Positions 11,990 to 25,222 are shown, counted from the stretch's first letter. The stretch is DNA of 64,000 nucleotides from Lepidonotus clava (GCA_936440205.1 OW387133.1:11002001-11066000), one strand, 5' to 3'. Translations and numbers: made by a program. The notes: generated by a model not told the origin, from the letters alone.

Positions 11990-12882
11990 CTATCCATTCA
12001 GTTTATTAGCTAATTTGTTCTTTTGATCTTGCTTAAAGCTAACAAACGTAGGGGCATTCCTCTCTTGTGGACTCAAATTGTTCCATATTGTTGCCCCTCT
12101 ATATTGTATGCTCTTTTTATAGGTTTCATTGTTAGGAAAGGGTACTAACATGGTTGGGGCATCAAAAACTCTTGTTCTGCCTTCAAGGTTTGACAGATAT
12201 TTCGGGTTTGAGGCCCGCTTGTACATCATCTTACATAAATGTGACTGTGCTCGATCATCTAGTTTATTAACTCCTGTGGCTATATATACTTCATCTTTAG
12301 TGTATTTCACCCTATCAGGTAAACACCTACGTAAGCAACGTCTCTGTAATGTAATTAATCTATTTTTAAAACGAGCCTGGGTGATATCCAAGAAAATATC
12401 ATTATAATCAAAATATGGTTGTATATAGGACTTGAATAATTTGATTAGAGTTTCAGTATTTAGGTATTTTTTAATTTTGGTCAAACAAAATAATTTATGG
12501 GTAACTAAACGGATAGTTTCATTAGCTTGTTTTACAAAATTACACTCTCGGTCAATAATTGTTCCTAGATACTTATAGTGAGGAACACATTCTAAGTCAG
12601 AACCTTGGAGAGATAACTCTAGGGGGGCAACAGTTTTAAGTTTAGCCTTTGTTCCGACACACATTGTTTTGGTTTTTTTTGACGTTCATAGTGATAAAAT
12701 TTTGCTTACACCACTCAAGCACATTGTTTAAGTCCTCTTGTAGAGTGTCTCGCATGGTCTTATCATCAATATCTAGGCATCTTGAGTATATTACCGTATC
12801 ATCAGCATAAAGTTTATAATTAGAATATTTTATTACCTTGCCTATATCATTTATAAAAATAAGAAAGATAACATGTACCAGT
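11990..12882 (-). mobile_element. 5'-truncated LINE, reverse transcriptase end
   Basis: Two minus-strand frames carry the C-terminal part of a non-LTR retrotransposon reverse transcriptase. The first (within 12642-13073) has FLIFINDIG followed by YADDTVIYS, the catalytic palm motif with its two aspartates. The second (11990-12664) continues with YKYLGTIID, a cysteine-rich stretch (QRRCLRRCL) and IWNNLS, a C-terminal signature of Jockey/CR1-like clades. The two parts lie in different frames, joined near the T-run at 12665-12680, so there is at least one frameshift. Similarity starts at about 12882, so the endonuclease, ORF1 and the first half of the reverse transcriptase are absent. This is a dead, typical 5' truncation. 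A 3' untranslated tail probably runs down to about 11870. Confidence 0.88.
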
Positions 12883-13300
12883 TGAATCGCACAGTTCCAG
12901 GTAGGGCCTTTTCTCCGTTGACCGCTGATTGCTGGCTGATTTAGTGCCCGTGCATGAGGCATGAAGCCCAAAGGGATGTGGTGGATCAGTTTCACTTGGT
13001 CTAGGTTGGCATTGATCCATGCCCACAATCCCTCACCCTCTACCCTCCTGCTCCCCTGGTGATCCACTGCCACCCTTACCCCTCTTCTGTGCCGCTAACC
13101 ATACTCCTGGCCCTCGGCCCACCCGCCCCACCCCTGACCCCCCTGACAGCCCGAAGAATAACCCTCAGGTCATTACTTTTTAATGGTATCCTCTCAGGCA
13201 AAGCTGCCTGGTACCGGGAATCCATGCGATGGCAAAATGCGTGAAATGAAGAAACCCATGGATGAAGAGAACTAGCTATAGGATGTACTCTTATAACTAT

Positions 13301-13391
13301 CAGGGACGGATTAAGAGATTTTAGGCTAATGGGTGTCGCCCTTATATAAAAATATGAGGCGCAAAATGGGCGTCCCCCCAATTCCGTCCCT
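13301..13391. mobile_element. Very short hAT-like MITE
   Basis: The left end CAGGGACGGATTAAG and the inward-read right end AGGGACGGAATTG are inverted copies 91 bp apart and resemble the ends of the 5027-5203 element. Flanks AACTATC and AACTATA agree at six of seven positions, a decayed target duplication. There is no coding content. Confidence 0.7.
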
Positions 13392-16300
13392 AACTATAGC
13401 AGTATATAAATTCATAGTTATTATATGTTGATTTTTATTTAAGAATGTTTCACTGAATTGAACAGTCGCTAAATTGAGTGATATATAGTGAGGGAATATT
13501 TTCATCGCACACAACAGGGATACCTATGAAGCTGACAACGAGCACAAAGTCAAAATAAAACCCATTGAACGTCGCCTATTCAATGCATGCACGAGGCAAA
13601 ACAAAGCAGATAACAAAACAGTGGAGGGTTGAACAATGGCCCGAGTGATAAGATCTATATCCCTGGCCTTAAAACCTGCCTTGTATATGTCTGCCATATG
13701 GGAAGTCGACCGCGTATCAGTGCTACCACTGACTGCACGCACACGCGTTGTCTTTTGAAATAAGATGCTCGTCTTGTTTGATCTGCTATCTGGCAGCAGG
13801 CAGCCATATGGCAAGGTGCGCACAGCGTGCCGAACCAGCACTGGTAAGGCAACTCCTCCGCCCCCAAAAACTACTCCCTCTTTTGTGACTTTCTTTTGGG
13901 TCCGATGAAAGTTTGTTTTGATTTTTAATCTCTCCCGGTTCCACCGAACAACAAAATAACGGATCATGTTGCGCCGAAGAAAGGCAATCGGATTGTTGTT
14001 GAATAAAACGGACCCACGCTGTGGAGATTTTAAAATGAGGAGTTAAACATTTAAAGGTAAAAACATAATAAAATATATAAACTGGAGATGAGAGACTAAG
14101 TTTTATATATAAAATGTGTGACTGTGTTATTTGTCCGGTGAGTCAATCTGGGTTTTGTTAAGATGGAGCTTTTTGCGTCAAGAGACGTCTTTTGAATGTT
14201 CCAGACAGCTTTTATCATTTCTTGAACTGTTTACTTTTTGAATGTACACTGTACCTAGTGTCATTAAGCCACCTTCTTCATGCAAGCATCACGTGCGTAA
14301 ACACCTATTTGTGTAGCACCTTCACCCACTGTCACTGTCACTGTTTTGTATAGGATTATTGACATAATTATTCAGGGGAGGAAAAGGCAAAGAAAAAGAA
14401 ACGTTGGATTTCGTGTTTATAAAATGAGTCAAAACACACGACAGAGAAAGTGTTTTGGATTTAGGAATCGCTGCATGGAGAAGAGGATGTGTTGGGTATT
14501 TTGCAATGGATTCAGGCAGCGAATACTGCAACAGCATACCTATCGAGTTGGTAAAACATTGTAAAAGAAAGACACAATGATCCACTCATGTAGTTGTATG
14601 GTGATAGGACGATATTGATCTTAGAACAATTATATTTACATTTTTCAAATAATTAGATTAACACAAGCCTATGAGTATATAGGAGTAGGAGAACAATATA
14701 AATTCTACAAGACCCACCAATATAAAGATCAAAAACAAAAGTTTGCTAAACAAAATAATTTCTTTTTGAAATACATGTACTTTACATTGCAGACATCTCT
14801 TGACATTTTAGAACATTTTCAGGATGCCTATCTTGTAACCTGAGACGGATATCACTCTCATTCCGTACTGCAACGATCTATTTTAAACTCCCCTCATATT
14901 ACAGAGCTTCTGCTTCGGCGGGCTTCATCAGTATCTGTTGGGGTGTGTTTCATCATTGTAGCGGTCCTGATTAGGGTCCACAATAGGGGCACAACCCTCG
15001 CCTGCCTCCCGCGCGCGGCTTTAGGCTTTGATCTGCCTATATCAGGAGGTGTCACCTGATTGCTCATCTCCAGATGACCACAGATCAAAAACGGCGCAGT
15101 GGACGTAATTTACCTCCCACAATGGCGCGTAAGGAGAGAACGCCGTGTGTAGCAGACGACATTTGGAGTCTGAAGTCTACGGCCAGATGCGGCCCGCAAT
15201 CTGCATCAAACGCCTCACACCTTTTGTGGACGCCGCCCGTTGTACAAGGTGAACGCACACGCCAACAACTAATCAGACAAGACAAAACTCGCCCGGTGGT
15301 TATTACCTGTGGGCTATCGCTGTCGCTGCGACCTCATCACAAAAGTCGTCTGCTGCGACCTGGTGACAAAAGTCGCCTGCTCGTGCTGGACACAATGATG
15401 ACACATCTGTCCTTCGGCGGTCGTTCCTAAATTGGGGTCTTCTTCAACGCCACGCTTAAGTTGGAAACACACTGACAGCATACCGGGTACCTGTCGAGTA
15501 ATCTACTCACCTGCATTGCATCCAATAGCGTACCTTATACGGCAAAGGACTACACGAGCGTTTCTTGAGCGCTAAGCCTATAGTCTCGTCCGGAAAATAA
15601 AATTCAGATTTAAGTAATGGGCTTTCCGCACTAATCAGTTTCTGCAATTGATCTTATTTGGACGGAGAGAGTCCAAAATTAATGTATTCCCTGTGATTAA
15701 TCCATTAAAATGAATTGCAATTGATCTCTACACATGGAGAAATCAATTCCGGGTGTATCCCTGAATGTGGAATGCTCGCTGTGATGTTCTGAGATGTTCT
15801 TGAAAAAAGCACGACAAATTCAGAGGAAAGGAATTCAAAATAACTGATATAAATCAAAGATATGTACTTCAGCTCGGTATACTGCAAGGAGCATAAGAAT
15901 AGAGTGCATGCCATAACTTTTACTGTTCGTGGTGAACGCTCGAGAGAATTTGAATTACCTCACCTTGATTGCTTTCAATAGCTCGCGCTCTAGGCTTACC
16001 AGACTTAATGTGCATACATACATATTTCAAAGTATTGCTCCCCATGTCTACAACAAAAAGTGAGAAAATATGATGTGAAGGAAAATGATGCTCCCAAGAA
16101 ATTTGATGTTTTGCCTAACAAAGTTGCATGTTCAAACAGTTTGTTGACTTGGATATCAAAACACTGTTTAGTAATGTCCTGCTTGGTATATGCACCCTTT
16201 ACACGTTCATTCATATAGACATAATATGTCTATGTAAATGAACTTATCTTTAACGTGCTTTAGAATTTAATTATATACATATAAAGGATTATATTATAAT

Positions 16301-19300
16301 CAAAATCGCCACGTCTACCCCACATCTACTTATATTATAATCCAACTTATTTTTGCACCTTGCAATCATGTTCTAAAAAGGAAAGCAAAGCTTTAGTTTA
16401 CCGCTCCAAACCATTTTTCCCGTTATAAGCACGGGATGTCGGGAGAAAGGGGGGATGGCCATTCTCTGAGACATCAAACAGGCCGCACCAAATCAGGGCT
16501 TGTTGTCTCAGGAGGTGAGGCGTTAGTAATGTGCTCATTGTGGGCCGACCGATGGATGTCTCGGGGGCAAATACTGGCCAAGCCCAGCCGCTAACCCCTG
16601 CCCTCATCAGAAACCCTAAGCGCCAAAAAATCAATATAATGACCAAGTATAACCAAATTCAATTAAACGCACCCTTCTCGGTCCAAACTTGATACTATCG
16701 AGTAGCGTGAAGTTATGTTTGGTGGATTGGATGCAGTTACTTCTGTTTACAAAGGAGTAATTATTAAATGAAATTTGACCTAGGATCATACTTCCCTTGA
16801 ACACAGAATAGTTAAAGTTCACCAATCAACTCTTGTGAAATTCTCATTTAAAAAGTTTTTAGGGGGACCACGTAACAGGTAGTAACGCACTGTTAAAATT
16901 AGACCTTTAAATGTAATTTATAGCTGGCCATTCCCAGATTTTGTTCAGGTGACCTTTCAGGTTTTATTATTCAGGAAAGGTATTGTAATGGTCTTGTAGA
17001 GGCAGGCCTGTATTTCTTTTACCTTCAATGAACGTTAATCAAACTTTTCTAAAAGAAAGAAAAAAAAAGTTCATTAAGACTAAAATTCCATGCAATTACA
17101 ATACAGGGGTAAAAGTTTGAATCTTTGCACTCACTCTACATTTGCGCCACATGATTAGACAAACTTAATACACACTTGAAACCCAACAAACCACCGCTCT
17201 AAAGCTGTTCACCAACTAGAAGAGAAGTTCATCCTGCCCTTGGTAAAAGTTGACTGGTTGGGCCTAAACTTTCTTGACACTTGGGAGTTTGCGTTGCCTC
17301 TTGTTTCTGGTCTCGGTTTACTATGGGGGCCGCGTGCCGGGCCCTGGTAACCAGACCCCCGGTCCTGCCCCGTCCATGGTCGGCTGGGTGGCCGTTGACA
17401 GTCTGTCTACAAGCTGCCAATCATGGCCTGGGACATCGGCAGCGCCTCCGACAACAACTGCCTTAATTGGTTCAGGTGAAAGAATCCCCGGCTGAAACCA
17501 AAAACTCGGCCCAATGCAATCAGTCCCGGTTAATGATATTTAATTCAATCCTGTCTTTATGGAGGCATGTCAAGTCGCCGGGTTCAATGGTGGTATGGTG
17601 TGGGGTACAACGGCCCGGCTGTGGTGGCTGACATACAGGGGGCTGCCCCATCCACCTACCACACTGACAGGGGATTGTCCAATCCCACCACCACCACCAC
17701 TGGCACCTGGGAGAGTTACGTTGTAGTTCTCACCACGCCAGATCTTAGCAGAGATAAGACAACAGAAAAGGGGGGCGGACTCAATGGGCGTGAGAGTCAG
17801 CCCAGATCGAGCCACAAGAGAAGCCCTCACCTGTGGGAATAATGAACTCTGTACAAAGGTGAGGAGGGGAGGTGGATCTGGGCCTGGTGACTTGGGAGGG
17901 GTAATACTGGGTGTCGGTAGGGTTCAGATCATGGAGGTCCTCCCGGCGCAAGAGTTGACGACCCGGGAGGGGGGGGGGGGGGCTACTCAGTCTTCAGGTA
18001 TGGGTATCTACTGTAGTGACTTATTTCCCCTAATTTTGGGGTTTCTAGAAAGTTGACTTTTCCCCAAAGAAGATAATTGTCATCCACCATCCGTTGTTTT
18101 TCTCCTTCAGAAGAAAACCTATAGAGAAACAAACTCTCCATTTAGCACCTATGCTACTCACATTCATTGCTAAAGGATTTGGTTGATGCATAAAGTCTTA
18201 AACAGGAACTATGGCTGTCTCTTCTTTTAAACTTTCAGGGGGGGGGGGGGGGGGGCACTGATCACTAATCCCTGTCAGTTCACCGCTACTGCTGTACATA
18301 TGGTTGTGCCTACAGTTGATACCAAGACTATATCTGAGTACCCCCCCCCCCCCCAACCAATCCCGGGAGTGGTGTCCCTAGGGGGTCCAGACCCCTCGGG
18401 AAACCCACACCGTCTCCCTGGGTGGGGTGACAGTTGATCAGAGGACCCCTAGTCAATAGGAGTAGGTCTGTTAGTCCTACCAAGGCCCTGAATCACCGGT
18501 AAACGCAGCCACTTAGAGAAGTCCCAGGGTCGACCTGGTGGGAACCGGTGAGATGAAGGTGGGGGACGGGTCGATAAACATATGTTGGGACAAGAATAAC
18601 TTGTTAATTAATACTCTGTCCACTCTCTCCTGAGTCCGTTGAATAATAAGTCACTTCTTTGTAGCAGGACCGGTGATTTTCGTCCTATGCACAGAGGGTT
18701 GAGGGAATTTGATATTTTTTCCTATAATCCTTCGTATCTTGAATTAAAGAACTCTGATTTTCCATATATATATACCATTGTAAGACTGGGGAAAAAAAGA
18801 TTTTAAAAAAGCAGCGGTAAAGACTAGGGACCTTTTCATGTATCTACACACATGCCCTCATGCATTAGGCAACAGTATATAAAAGATGTATAAGGTATTC
18901 TTACGGTATAGTATGGTATGTCCAAGTACCGTCTGTGCATTGGATATTTGAAAGTTCTTAACATCCAAGCAGGCATTCGCTCGAAGCACTTTACTAATCC
19001 CGTTATTTTGATGATAGTTTAGATGTAATTTTCTATGCCGCGTTTGTGATAAAATAGAAATACTGCGGCTGTCAGGAGTAATGAACCGTGAATGGGCCTT
19101 TGATAGCGAACAACTGAGAGTCTTGGTCATCTGATACCTGGTGGTTCAGGGGCGAACCGACAGACCCTATGAGAAAGGCTTAAATACCATCGGCTCCTCC
19201 AGGGTCTCTGGTTTCAACATGAACTCGGAGCAACAGCTATGGGCTCTATTGATTCAGCCATTGCCTCCAGGGTAGGAATGATCCACAAAGTGGTCGGAGG

Positions 19301-20412
19301 GGTGTGGACTTTAGTAACAGTTCTCCAGTCATCTTTGTTCTTTCGGTGTGTTTTTTGTACCACAGCAAGGCAACCCAAGTCACGGGGGAGAGAACAGGAC
19401 CCGCCCAGTTGGACCTCTCTGCTCCAAGGGCGTTCTGAAGGATATTTTCAATGTGCACCTTATAATTTTAGACCTGTAATTTGGTGTTCAGCCCTGAGGT
19501 TACGTTTCAAAATTGTGTGGAGGGCCAGTTAACATGTCCGCCACCCATTGCTCCTGCCCAGGGGCCATGCGCCCAGTATTGTAACGGACGGAAAATAGAA
19601 AGGAGAAGCAAAACATTTACCTGCCCTTTGACTCGCTGAATATCTGTCCCACTCATCAGGATCTGTGTGCGATATTACCCATGGCTTATCACCCAAACCC
19701 TGCCAGGTGGTGTACCTGTTGGGGCACGCTGACCGATACCAATGTAAAAACCCATGTGTGTGTTTATGTGGGTGTGTAAATCGGAGTTGATGTGTATCAT
19801 ATCGGACCGGATGGCTTGGCCTTACACCCCTTACAGCCCCACCGGTTCTTTACGGCGCTGTCGGACCTTTTGGCCACCTATCATTTATGAGATCGCTTAT
19901 TCTGCTTTTCACCTCATTTGCGGCCGAGCCGCTTTGTGGAGGGCATCAAAGCCGTCTCATCAGGGGAGGGCATTGAGGGCGGCTAGTTATTCCGCTCCGC
20001 CAGCTCCTGGTTGTCACTGCAACAGGGTGCCGCCATGATTAAACCCGCCGACCCTCCAAACACACACAACTCCCCACCGGCCGGCCCATACACTCTCGCC
20101 CCTAACTCCCCACTATCTCCAGCTTAACGCCAATGGTACAGGAAGTCCCCGTGCGCCCTACTCGTGTTTGGACCTTGTCCAAGAGATAATCAGTATTGTC
20201 CCGGTCATGTGTATTTCACAACTCTAGCCAATTAGTTTCCGACCAGAACAACCCAGGTACATGTACCTGATTTCTGGAAGGTGGCCAGTCTTTATTTTGA
20301 AGTTGACAGTGGAAATAAGTATGAGGTATTCTGATCCTTTAAATTGAGCAATTAACGTATTTTTTAAGCAATGCCATACCATGCCCTTGTACAAATACTG
20401 AAAACGCTTTGT
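13392..20412. other. Intergenic, nothing coding identified
   Basis: No frame here has a recognisable domain. Items seen: a 27-bp direct duplication at about 15325-15380 (GCTGCGACCT...AAAAGTCG, twice); G or C runs at 17969-17980, 18239-18256 and 18342-18354; high-complexity blocks at 15590-15730, 16390-16640 and 19190-20120 that differ from the AT-rich background and include TAATCC and ATTAAT motifs. These blocks are candidates for conserved regulatory DNA only. Confidence 0.35.
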
Positions 20413-20588
20413 GGTTACATATTATAGGAAAACATACAGAGGTTGACAGTACAACCCTGAATACGAGGTGGGTGTCAGAAAATTACTGCCCGAGGCCGTA
20501 AGGCTGAGGGCAGTAATTTTTCTGACATCCCACCAAGTGTTCAGGGTTGTACTGTCAACCGAGGTAAGTTTTCCTTATATTATATACC
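20413..20588. repeat. Long fold-back (hairpin) repeat
   Basis: The left arm (about 20418-20491) and right arm (about 20507-20588) are near-perfect inverted copies, separated by a 16-base loop centred on GGCCGTAAGGC. The core pairing includes GGTTGACAGTACAACCCTGA with its complement, and CAGAAAATTACTGCCC with GGGCAGTAATTTTTCTG. Arms of over 70 bp would make a stable RNA or DNA hairpin. The outer ends (ATTATAGGAAAAC against GTTTTCCTTATAT) continue the inverted match. It is most likely a fold-back MITE; no coding content. Confidence 0.85.
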
Positions 20589-20629
20589 ATATTTTTTAAG
20601 TTATAAGCAAAAGAGAAAGGAAATTACCA

Positions 20630-20965
20630 GTGGAGCAAAGTGGGCAGTATTCCAATGTATTGATTATACACACACTTTGACTGGTGTCTAGCAGTTTTCC
20701 CTAATATTCATTATTTTCGCTTAAATTAGGATTCTATCACTATCTCCATTTAATTAGACTGCATTATTTTACCTGAAATTAAAAAAATAATCATGCAAAT
20801 CCATTCAGAATTCACAAAATAAGGAAAAAAACATTTGACACAGTAAAGCAAGGTGGGCAGTATACATGAATACTGCCCACTGTGCCAATACACCTAAAAT
20901 ACTGAATGGCAGTGTCCAGTTAGTATTCATCATGTATTTTGGCATTGGTATATAATATTAATGTA
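20630..20965. repeat. Possible extension of the fold-back element
   Basis: Downstream of the hairpin the phrase GTGGGCAGTAT recurs (20638 region), and at about 20868-20895 it forms a second hairpin, GTGGGCAGTAT with ATACTGCCCAC around a 6-base loop. Near 20947 the string TATATAATATTA echoes the outer end of the main hairpin. These suggest one composite element reaching to about 20960, but its right end is not defined. Confidence 0.45.
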
Positions 20966-21474
20966 TACTATATATACTCCAACATATGACGTGCACCCGA
21001 ATCAAACTGAGCGTTTCCTCACTAGCTTTCCAAAATTATATATTAAAGCCCATAATTAAGGCCCATGTCTTTTTTTTTTTTACACAGATGGAGGTAAGGA
21101 ATTTGAGCAATGCGCGATAGTAACTGTAAAAGAGTTTTAAAATGAATTTGAGCAATGCACCGTCGCTGGTGGAGTTACTGTAAAAGAGATTTAAAAGGAG
21201 TTTGAGCGTGCGCTAATGGAGTAACTGTAAGATTTTTAAGGAACTTTGTAAAAATTAAAATCTGGTAACATACCTGCAATTTTGATTGTAGCAATTTATG
21301 TCTTGATTGCTAATTTCAGTATCTGTGTAAGCAAAGATTGTTTGGATCACACAGTAATAGCAGTAATGTCTCGGAAGAATTTTATTTATCCCGTTCAATC
21401 TTGTGGTTTGAAAGGGCAAACCGGCCCCGAAACAGGCAGCACCAGAACAATGGGGCCCTTGATGGGGGGTCTGT

Positions 21475-21692
21475 ATGTCGCATGTCGAACTTAAGAAATA
21501 GCAATGTCGCCTGTCACTTAGCTCCCAATGTCGCATGTCGCCTCTAAGATGCTGCAATGTCGCATGTCGAATTTAAGAAATGGCCCCTGTCATGTCGTTT
21601 ATTTTTTCACTGATGTCACTAAACCTCATGTCGCATGTCGATTTTAAGAAATGGCCATGTCGCCGTGTCGAATTTAAGGGTCTAGGGCCATA
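21475..21692 (+). repeat. TGTCGCATGTCG repeat, copy 1
   Basis: The phrase TGTCGCATGTCGAATTTAAG, followed by AAATGGCC, recurs four to five times with variation, mixed with CATGTCGTTT. The same phrases occur at 38951-39024 and 39479-39510, so this is a dispersed family with internal tandem structure. No coding frame is kept across units. Confidence 0.75.
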
Positions 21693-23162
21693 ACAATCAA
21701 GATTAGTTTTGCGAGGCTGCGGATATTATTTATTGTTTGCTGACAGTTTGCCAGCTTCTGCAGCCAGAGACAAAAGCCGTCTGCTCCTCCGTTCCCGCCG
21801 ATGGCCTGTCACCAGAGAAGCCCTCGCTCTTGCTGTCCGCCATTGGAGTGTCTGATCGTGAGGCAGATACCCGAGAGCGCCCCCTGGCCACCCGGCCCCA
21901 CCCTGCCCCCTGGCCCTGCTCCACCCCCACAGCACCCCCCTCCTCCCGGCTAACCGAGGTACCACGTGGCTGTTCCGAACACGCTCACATTTCCCAATAT
22001 TGAAGCTGGGGCCGGACGGACCTCTGCGCAGACTCCGGGATTATGCAAGCTCACGGAGGGCCATACGCTTTCCCGCCTCGTCGGTCGGCGCGCACGCGCC
22101 GTCCGTGGTTCCATGACAACAGACAGTCCTCTAATTGTTGACAGTTTCTCACGTATTGGCCTCTTATTTGGAAACAAACCTCTTAGATTATATCAATAGA
22201 TACATGACCTGCATCGTAAACATCTTTGATTGTGTAAAGGTTGGCTGCGGGATCCTGACATCGTAGACATGGCATTGGTGTCGTTTTGCAATGATCAAAC
22301 TGCAATGTCGTCTGTGGTCCAGAAAAAGCAGATGAGAAACGTGCAGAGGAAAATGAAATTGACGAATAATCAATTCTCTATTTCCATACATTCAGAAACT
22401 TTAAAGCTGAAGAAACTCATTTGAAACTAATAGTACAATTGTGCTGAAAAGCAACATTTGATCTGTCTTGTAATGCAGGCCAATAAAAGATTTTACTTCC
22501 TCTTGATTTTGCCCCTGAAGTACCATAGAACCCCTAGTTAAAGCCTTGAATAATGGTTAATTACAGAAAGGACGGTAAATTAGGCTTCAACTTCAGGGAT
22601 GTGGCTTATATTAGGGTTTTACACAACCTTGGACATAATGACACCAACAAAGAAATGTCATGAAAGTAAAAATCAAAAGAAAGGGGTTTTACGGTATTAA
22701 GTTAACCTCTGGCCCTAGCATTTACATCCATCACAGGCGCCGACTGTTGACGGGGGTATCAAGTACCCTGATCTATTGTTCAGAACCCTTGAACTGACCG
22801 CAAATGACCAGCAGCCTGTTGTAGTCGAACACTTAAAGCAACACACTGAAAGCGATATGTATACATATTCATTGACACATGAAATGCGATCATTTAAAGT
22901 ACTGTAGACTTAAGAATTTGAAGCTATGATAATTCAATTGTAGGGCCAATGCTGACTGAATCATTGCAAGAAATGTTTATGTATAACTCATTTAACCCAA
23001 ACATAATTGCCATTTGTTAGTTATATATGTATGCTTATACATGTATATATATATCCCTTATATTTATATGTACATATATTTTGTTATTTGTAAGTTGTAT
23101 GTATGTATATGATTGTATATATATCCCTTGTATTTTATTAATATTTGCATATGTATATGTGC

Positions 23163-23225
<63 letters not shown>

Positions 23226-24206
23226 CTACACACATAATGTGACATATATGATGCAAAAGCATAGCCAGATGGACCTATAGAGTTGCATTGTCCTATAATC
23301 TATTAGGCGGCAACTCGAACTGATGTTGACACCTGATGCCGTGACAGTCTGTGAATGAATCAGTCATCTCATCACCCCACTGTAGAACACAAGCGGGAAC
23401 AAGATGTCAGGAGGCCAAATAAACATGGTCTGGTCCCTTCACATTATACATACGTTCTTATGACTAAAATTACATTGCCTAACAACTTTTTTAGGTTTTC
23501 CTCTGTTTATTACAAATGATGGATTCATTTGCATCATAAGCATCTTGCAATCTGAAACTATTTTTGCACATATCACAAACAATCGATCGATTCCTAAACA
23601 GTTTGCAATGTGGGAAATTCTTACTCAAAACCGTCGGAATTAAGAACTCGGTTTCCTCATGCACAGGGCCCAATTATTATGAAATTGACAAATAAATTGG
23701 TACCACTAGGCCAAATATAGAGTAATATTTTAGTGGTCAGCCTATTAGCCGATTTCTATGTTCTATTTTCATGCACATTACATATTATACCACAACCCTA
23801 GCTGCCGATCGGGTCCTAACCAAAAGCTACCATACACCCCTCCCAACCTGGACTGCCTCCCTCAGCGAATAACTGTACTCCGCCCCATCACCGACGCGCC
23901 ACCTGGTGCGGATTAAACAAACCAGCGGAAATGATTCTTAATATTTTGTGCAAATGTCCAGCCTCTAGACGTCAAACAGACTCGTGGACAGGCCAGGTCC
24001 ACCCTTGACCCCGGGGAATCTTGTGACAGTGTCTGGCAGTGTTGGACAGGTGACAAGTCATGGTCAGAGGTCTCCTGACTGAATTATACAAACTCAAGGC
24101 CGTATCTTGGTCTACAGCTTAAAATTCTAAGGGTTGTATACCTGTAAAATTCCCTCGGGGAAATTCCGTACATTCTCTCCAGTATACCTCTCAAATATGA
24201 ATAATG
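21693..24206. other. Intergenic, nothing coding identified
   Basis: The stretch 21740-22130 is GC-rich with overlapping short frames and no domain. The rest is AT-rich. The long TA repeat at 23163-23223 is listed separately. The left target duplication of the LTR element (AATT, 24207-24210) closes this stretch. Confidence 0.4.
23163..23223. repeat. (TA)n microsatellite
   Basis: About 60 bp of almost pure TA with one TT interruption, within a wider AT-rich tract from 23020. Confidence 0.95.
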
Positions 24207-24210
24207 AATT
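24207..24210. other. Left target-site duplication (AATT)
   Basis: AATT directly abuts the TGTGA terminus and is repeated at 37770-37773 after the TCACA terminus. Four to six bases is the usual duplication size for Metaviridae integrases. Confidence 0.8.
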
Positions 24211-25221
24211 TGTGATGAACGGCTATTCATCCAAAATATGTAGAGGTCAAAATAAGAGAAAATAAGGTAATATTATAAAAAGGTATATATGTAAAGAACG
24301 TAAGTGTAAAAGAACGAAATATATGTAAAAGAACGAATATGTAATAATGAACGAAAGTGTAAAAAGCCCGAAAAAGAGGCACGAATATGTAAGGAACGAA
24401 TATGTAAGGAACGAAAATGTAAAGGAACGAAACCCGGAAAGATATAAACCGGAAGTGAAATGTAAACCGGAAACGAAAGATATAAACCGGAAGTGACGTC
24501 AGTTATAGATCACGTGACCGAAAGCAGCCAATCAGGGCTGACCTCTAGAGTATATAAAGGGGCGGTGAGGCCCGAATAAACAGAGTTCTTTAACAGTTCT
24601 CCTTGTGTCCAGACGTGTCTTCTTTCCTGAAACAACCGCTAAAGATGAGCTGATTCGAGTAATTAACCAGAAGTTAGGATAAAACAGTCGAAGTTCGAGA
24701 TAAATAGTAGGAACTTAGGGTAGGGGCCCGACGGCCCGAAGAACGAGGAACGAAGGACCGAAGTAAGGCACGAAGGCCCGAAACAGTCCCGGAGACCGAG
24801 GCGTAGCATGGCACGAAGGCATGACAGGCGGGACGAAGGAACGAAGTCCGCGGGGACGAGGGCGCGGCAGGCTTGGCCCCACGCTACCAAACAATAGGCG
24901 ACCGTCGGCCCGTCGCCCCCGCGGACCGGAACCGTGGGGTGGACCGCCCGGTGGGGGTGAATGCTGGTCTGGGAGATAGAGCGAGACGAACCCCGGCCGA
25001 CCCGTACTCCTACCATAATTTCCCTTCCCCGCAGTCCTCCGTTTGACATCGAGCGCCGATTCCCGACCGATTCGCTCAGCCCCCCCCTCGTGCGCGAGGC
25101 ACGACTCTAGAAACACATCTCGGTTCTTGGCCCGGATTCCCCGTCCGCCCCGAGACCCGAACAACCCCCACGTTCCTCTGTTGTAAGAATCGGTAACCCC
25201 GACTTACCAGAGAACGTCACA
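24211..25221 (+). repeat. 5' LTR
   Basis: 1011 bp, TGTGATGAAC to GAACGTCACA, with 5-bp inverted ends TGTGA/TCACA. The first 225 bp is a run of short tandem units resembling ATATGTAAAGGAACGA. Then follow promoter motifs (24449-24558) and a long GC-rich part rich in ACGAAGG/GAACGAG motifs. Compared with the 3' LTR it has one additional 37-bp stretch in the tandem units and two substitutions elsewhere. Minus-strand frames across both LTRs are by-products of composition. Confidence 0.95.
24449..24624 (+). promoter_or_regulatory. LTR promoter and polyadenylation signals
   Basis: In order: CCGGAAGTG at 24449-24457 and 24487-24495 (consensus ETS-type sites, with a related CCGGAAAC between them at 24468); TGACGTCA at 24494-24501 (CREB/ATF site); CACGTG at 24511-24516 (E-box); CCAAT at 24528-24532; TATATAAAG at 24551-24559; AATAAA at 24575-24580; and a GT-rich stretch (CCTTGTGTCCAGACGTGTC) from about 24600. 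The TATA position predicts a start near 24580, almost on top of AATAAA, so the transcribed terminal redundancy (R) would be very short. Motifs are seen; binding and the start site are inferred. Confidence 0.75.
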
Positions 25222-25222
25222 C

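Noticed and set aside
24663-25164. Minus-strand frames in both LTRs (128 and 149 codons)
   Set aside because: They recur in the 3' LTR only because the LTRs are identical; low-complexity composition and no domain.
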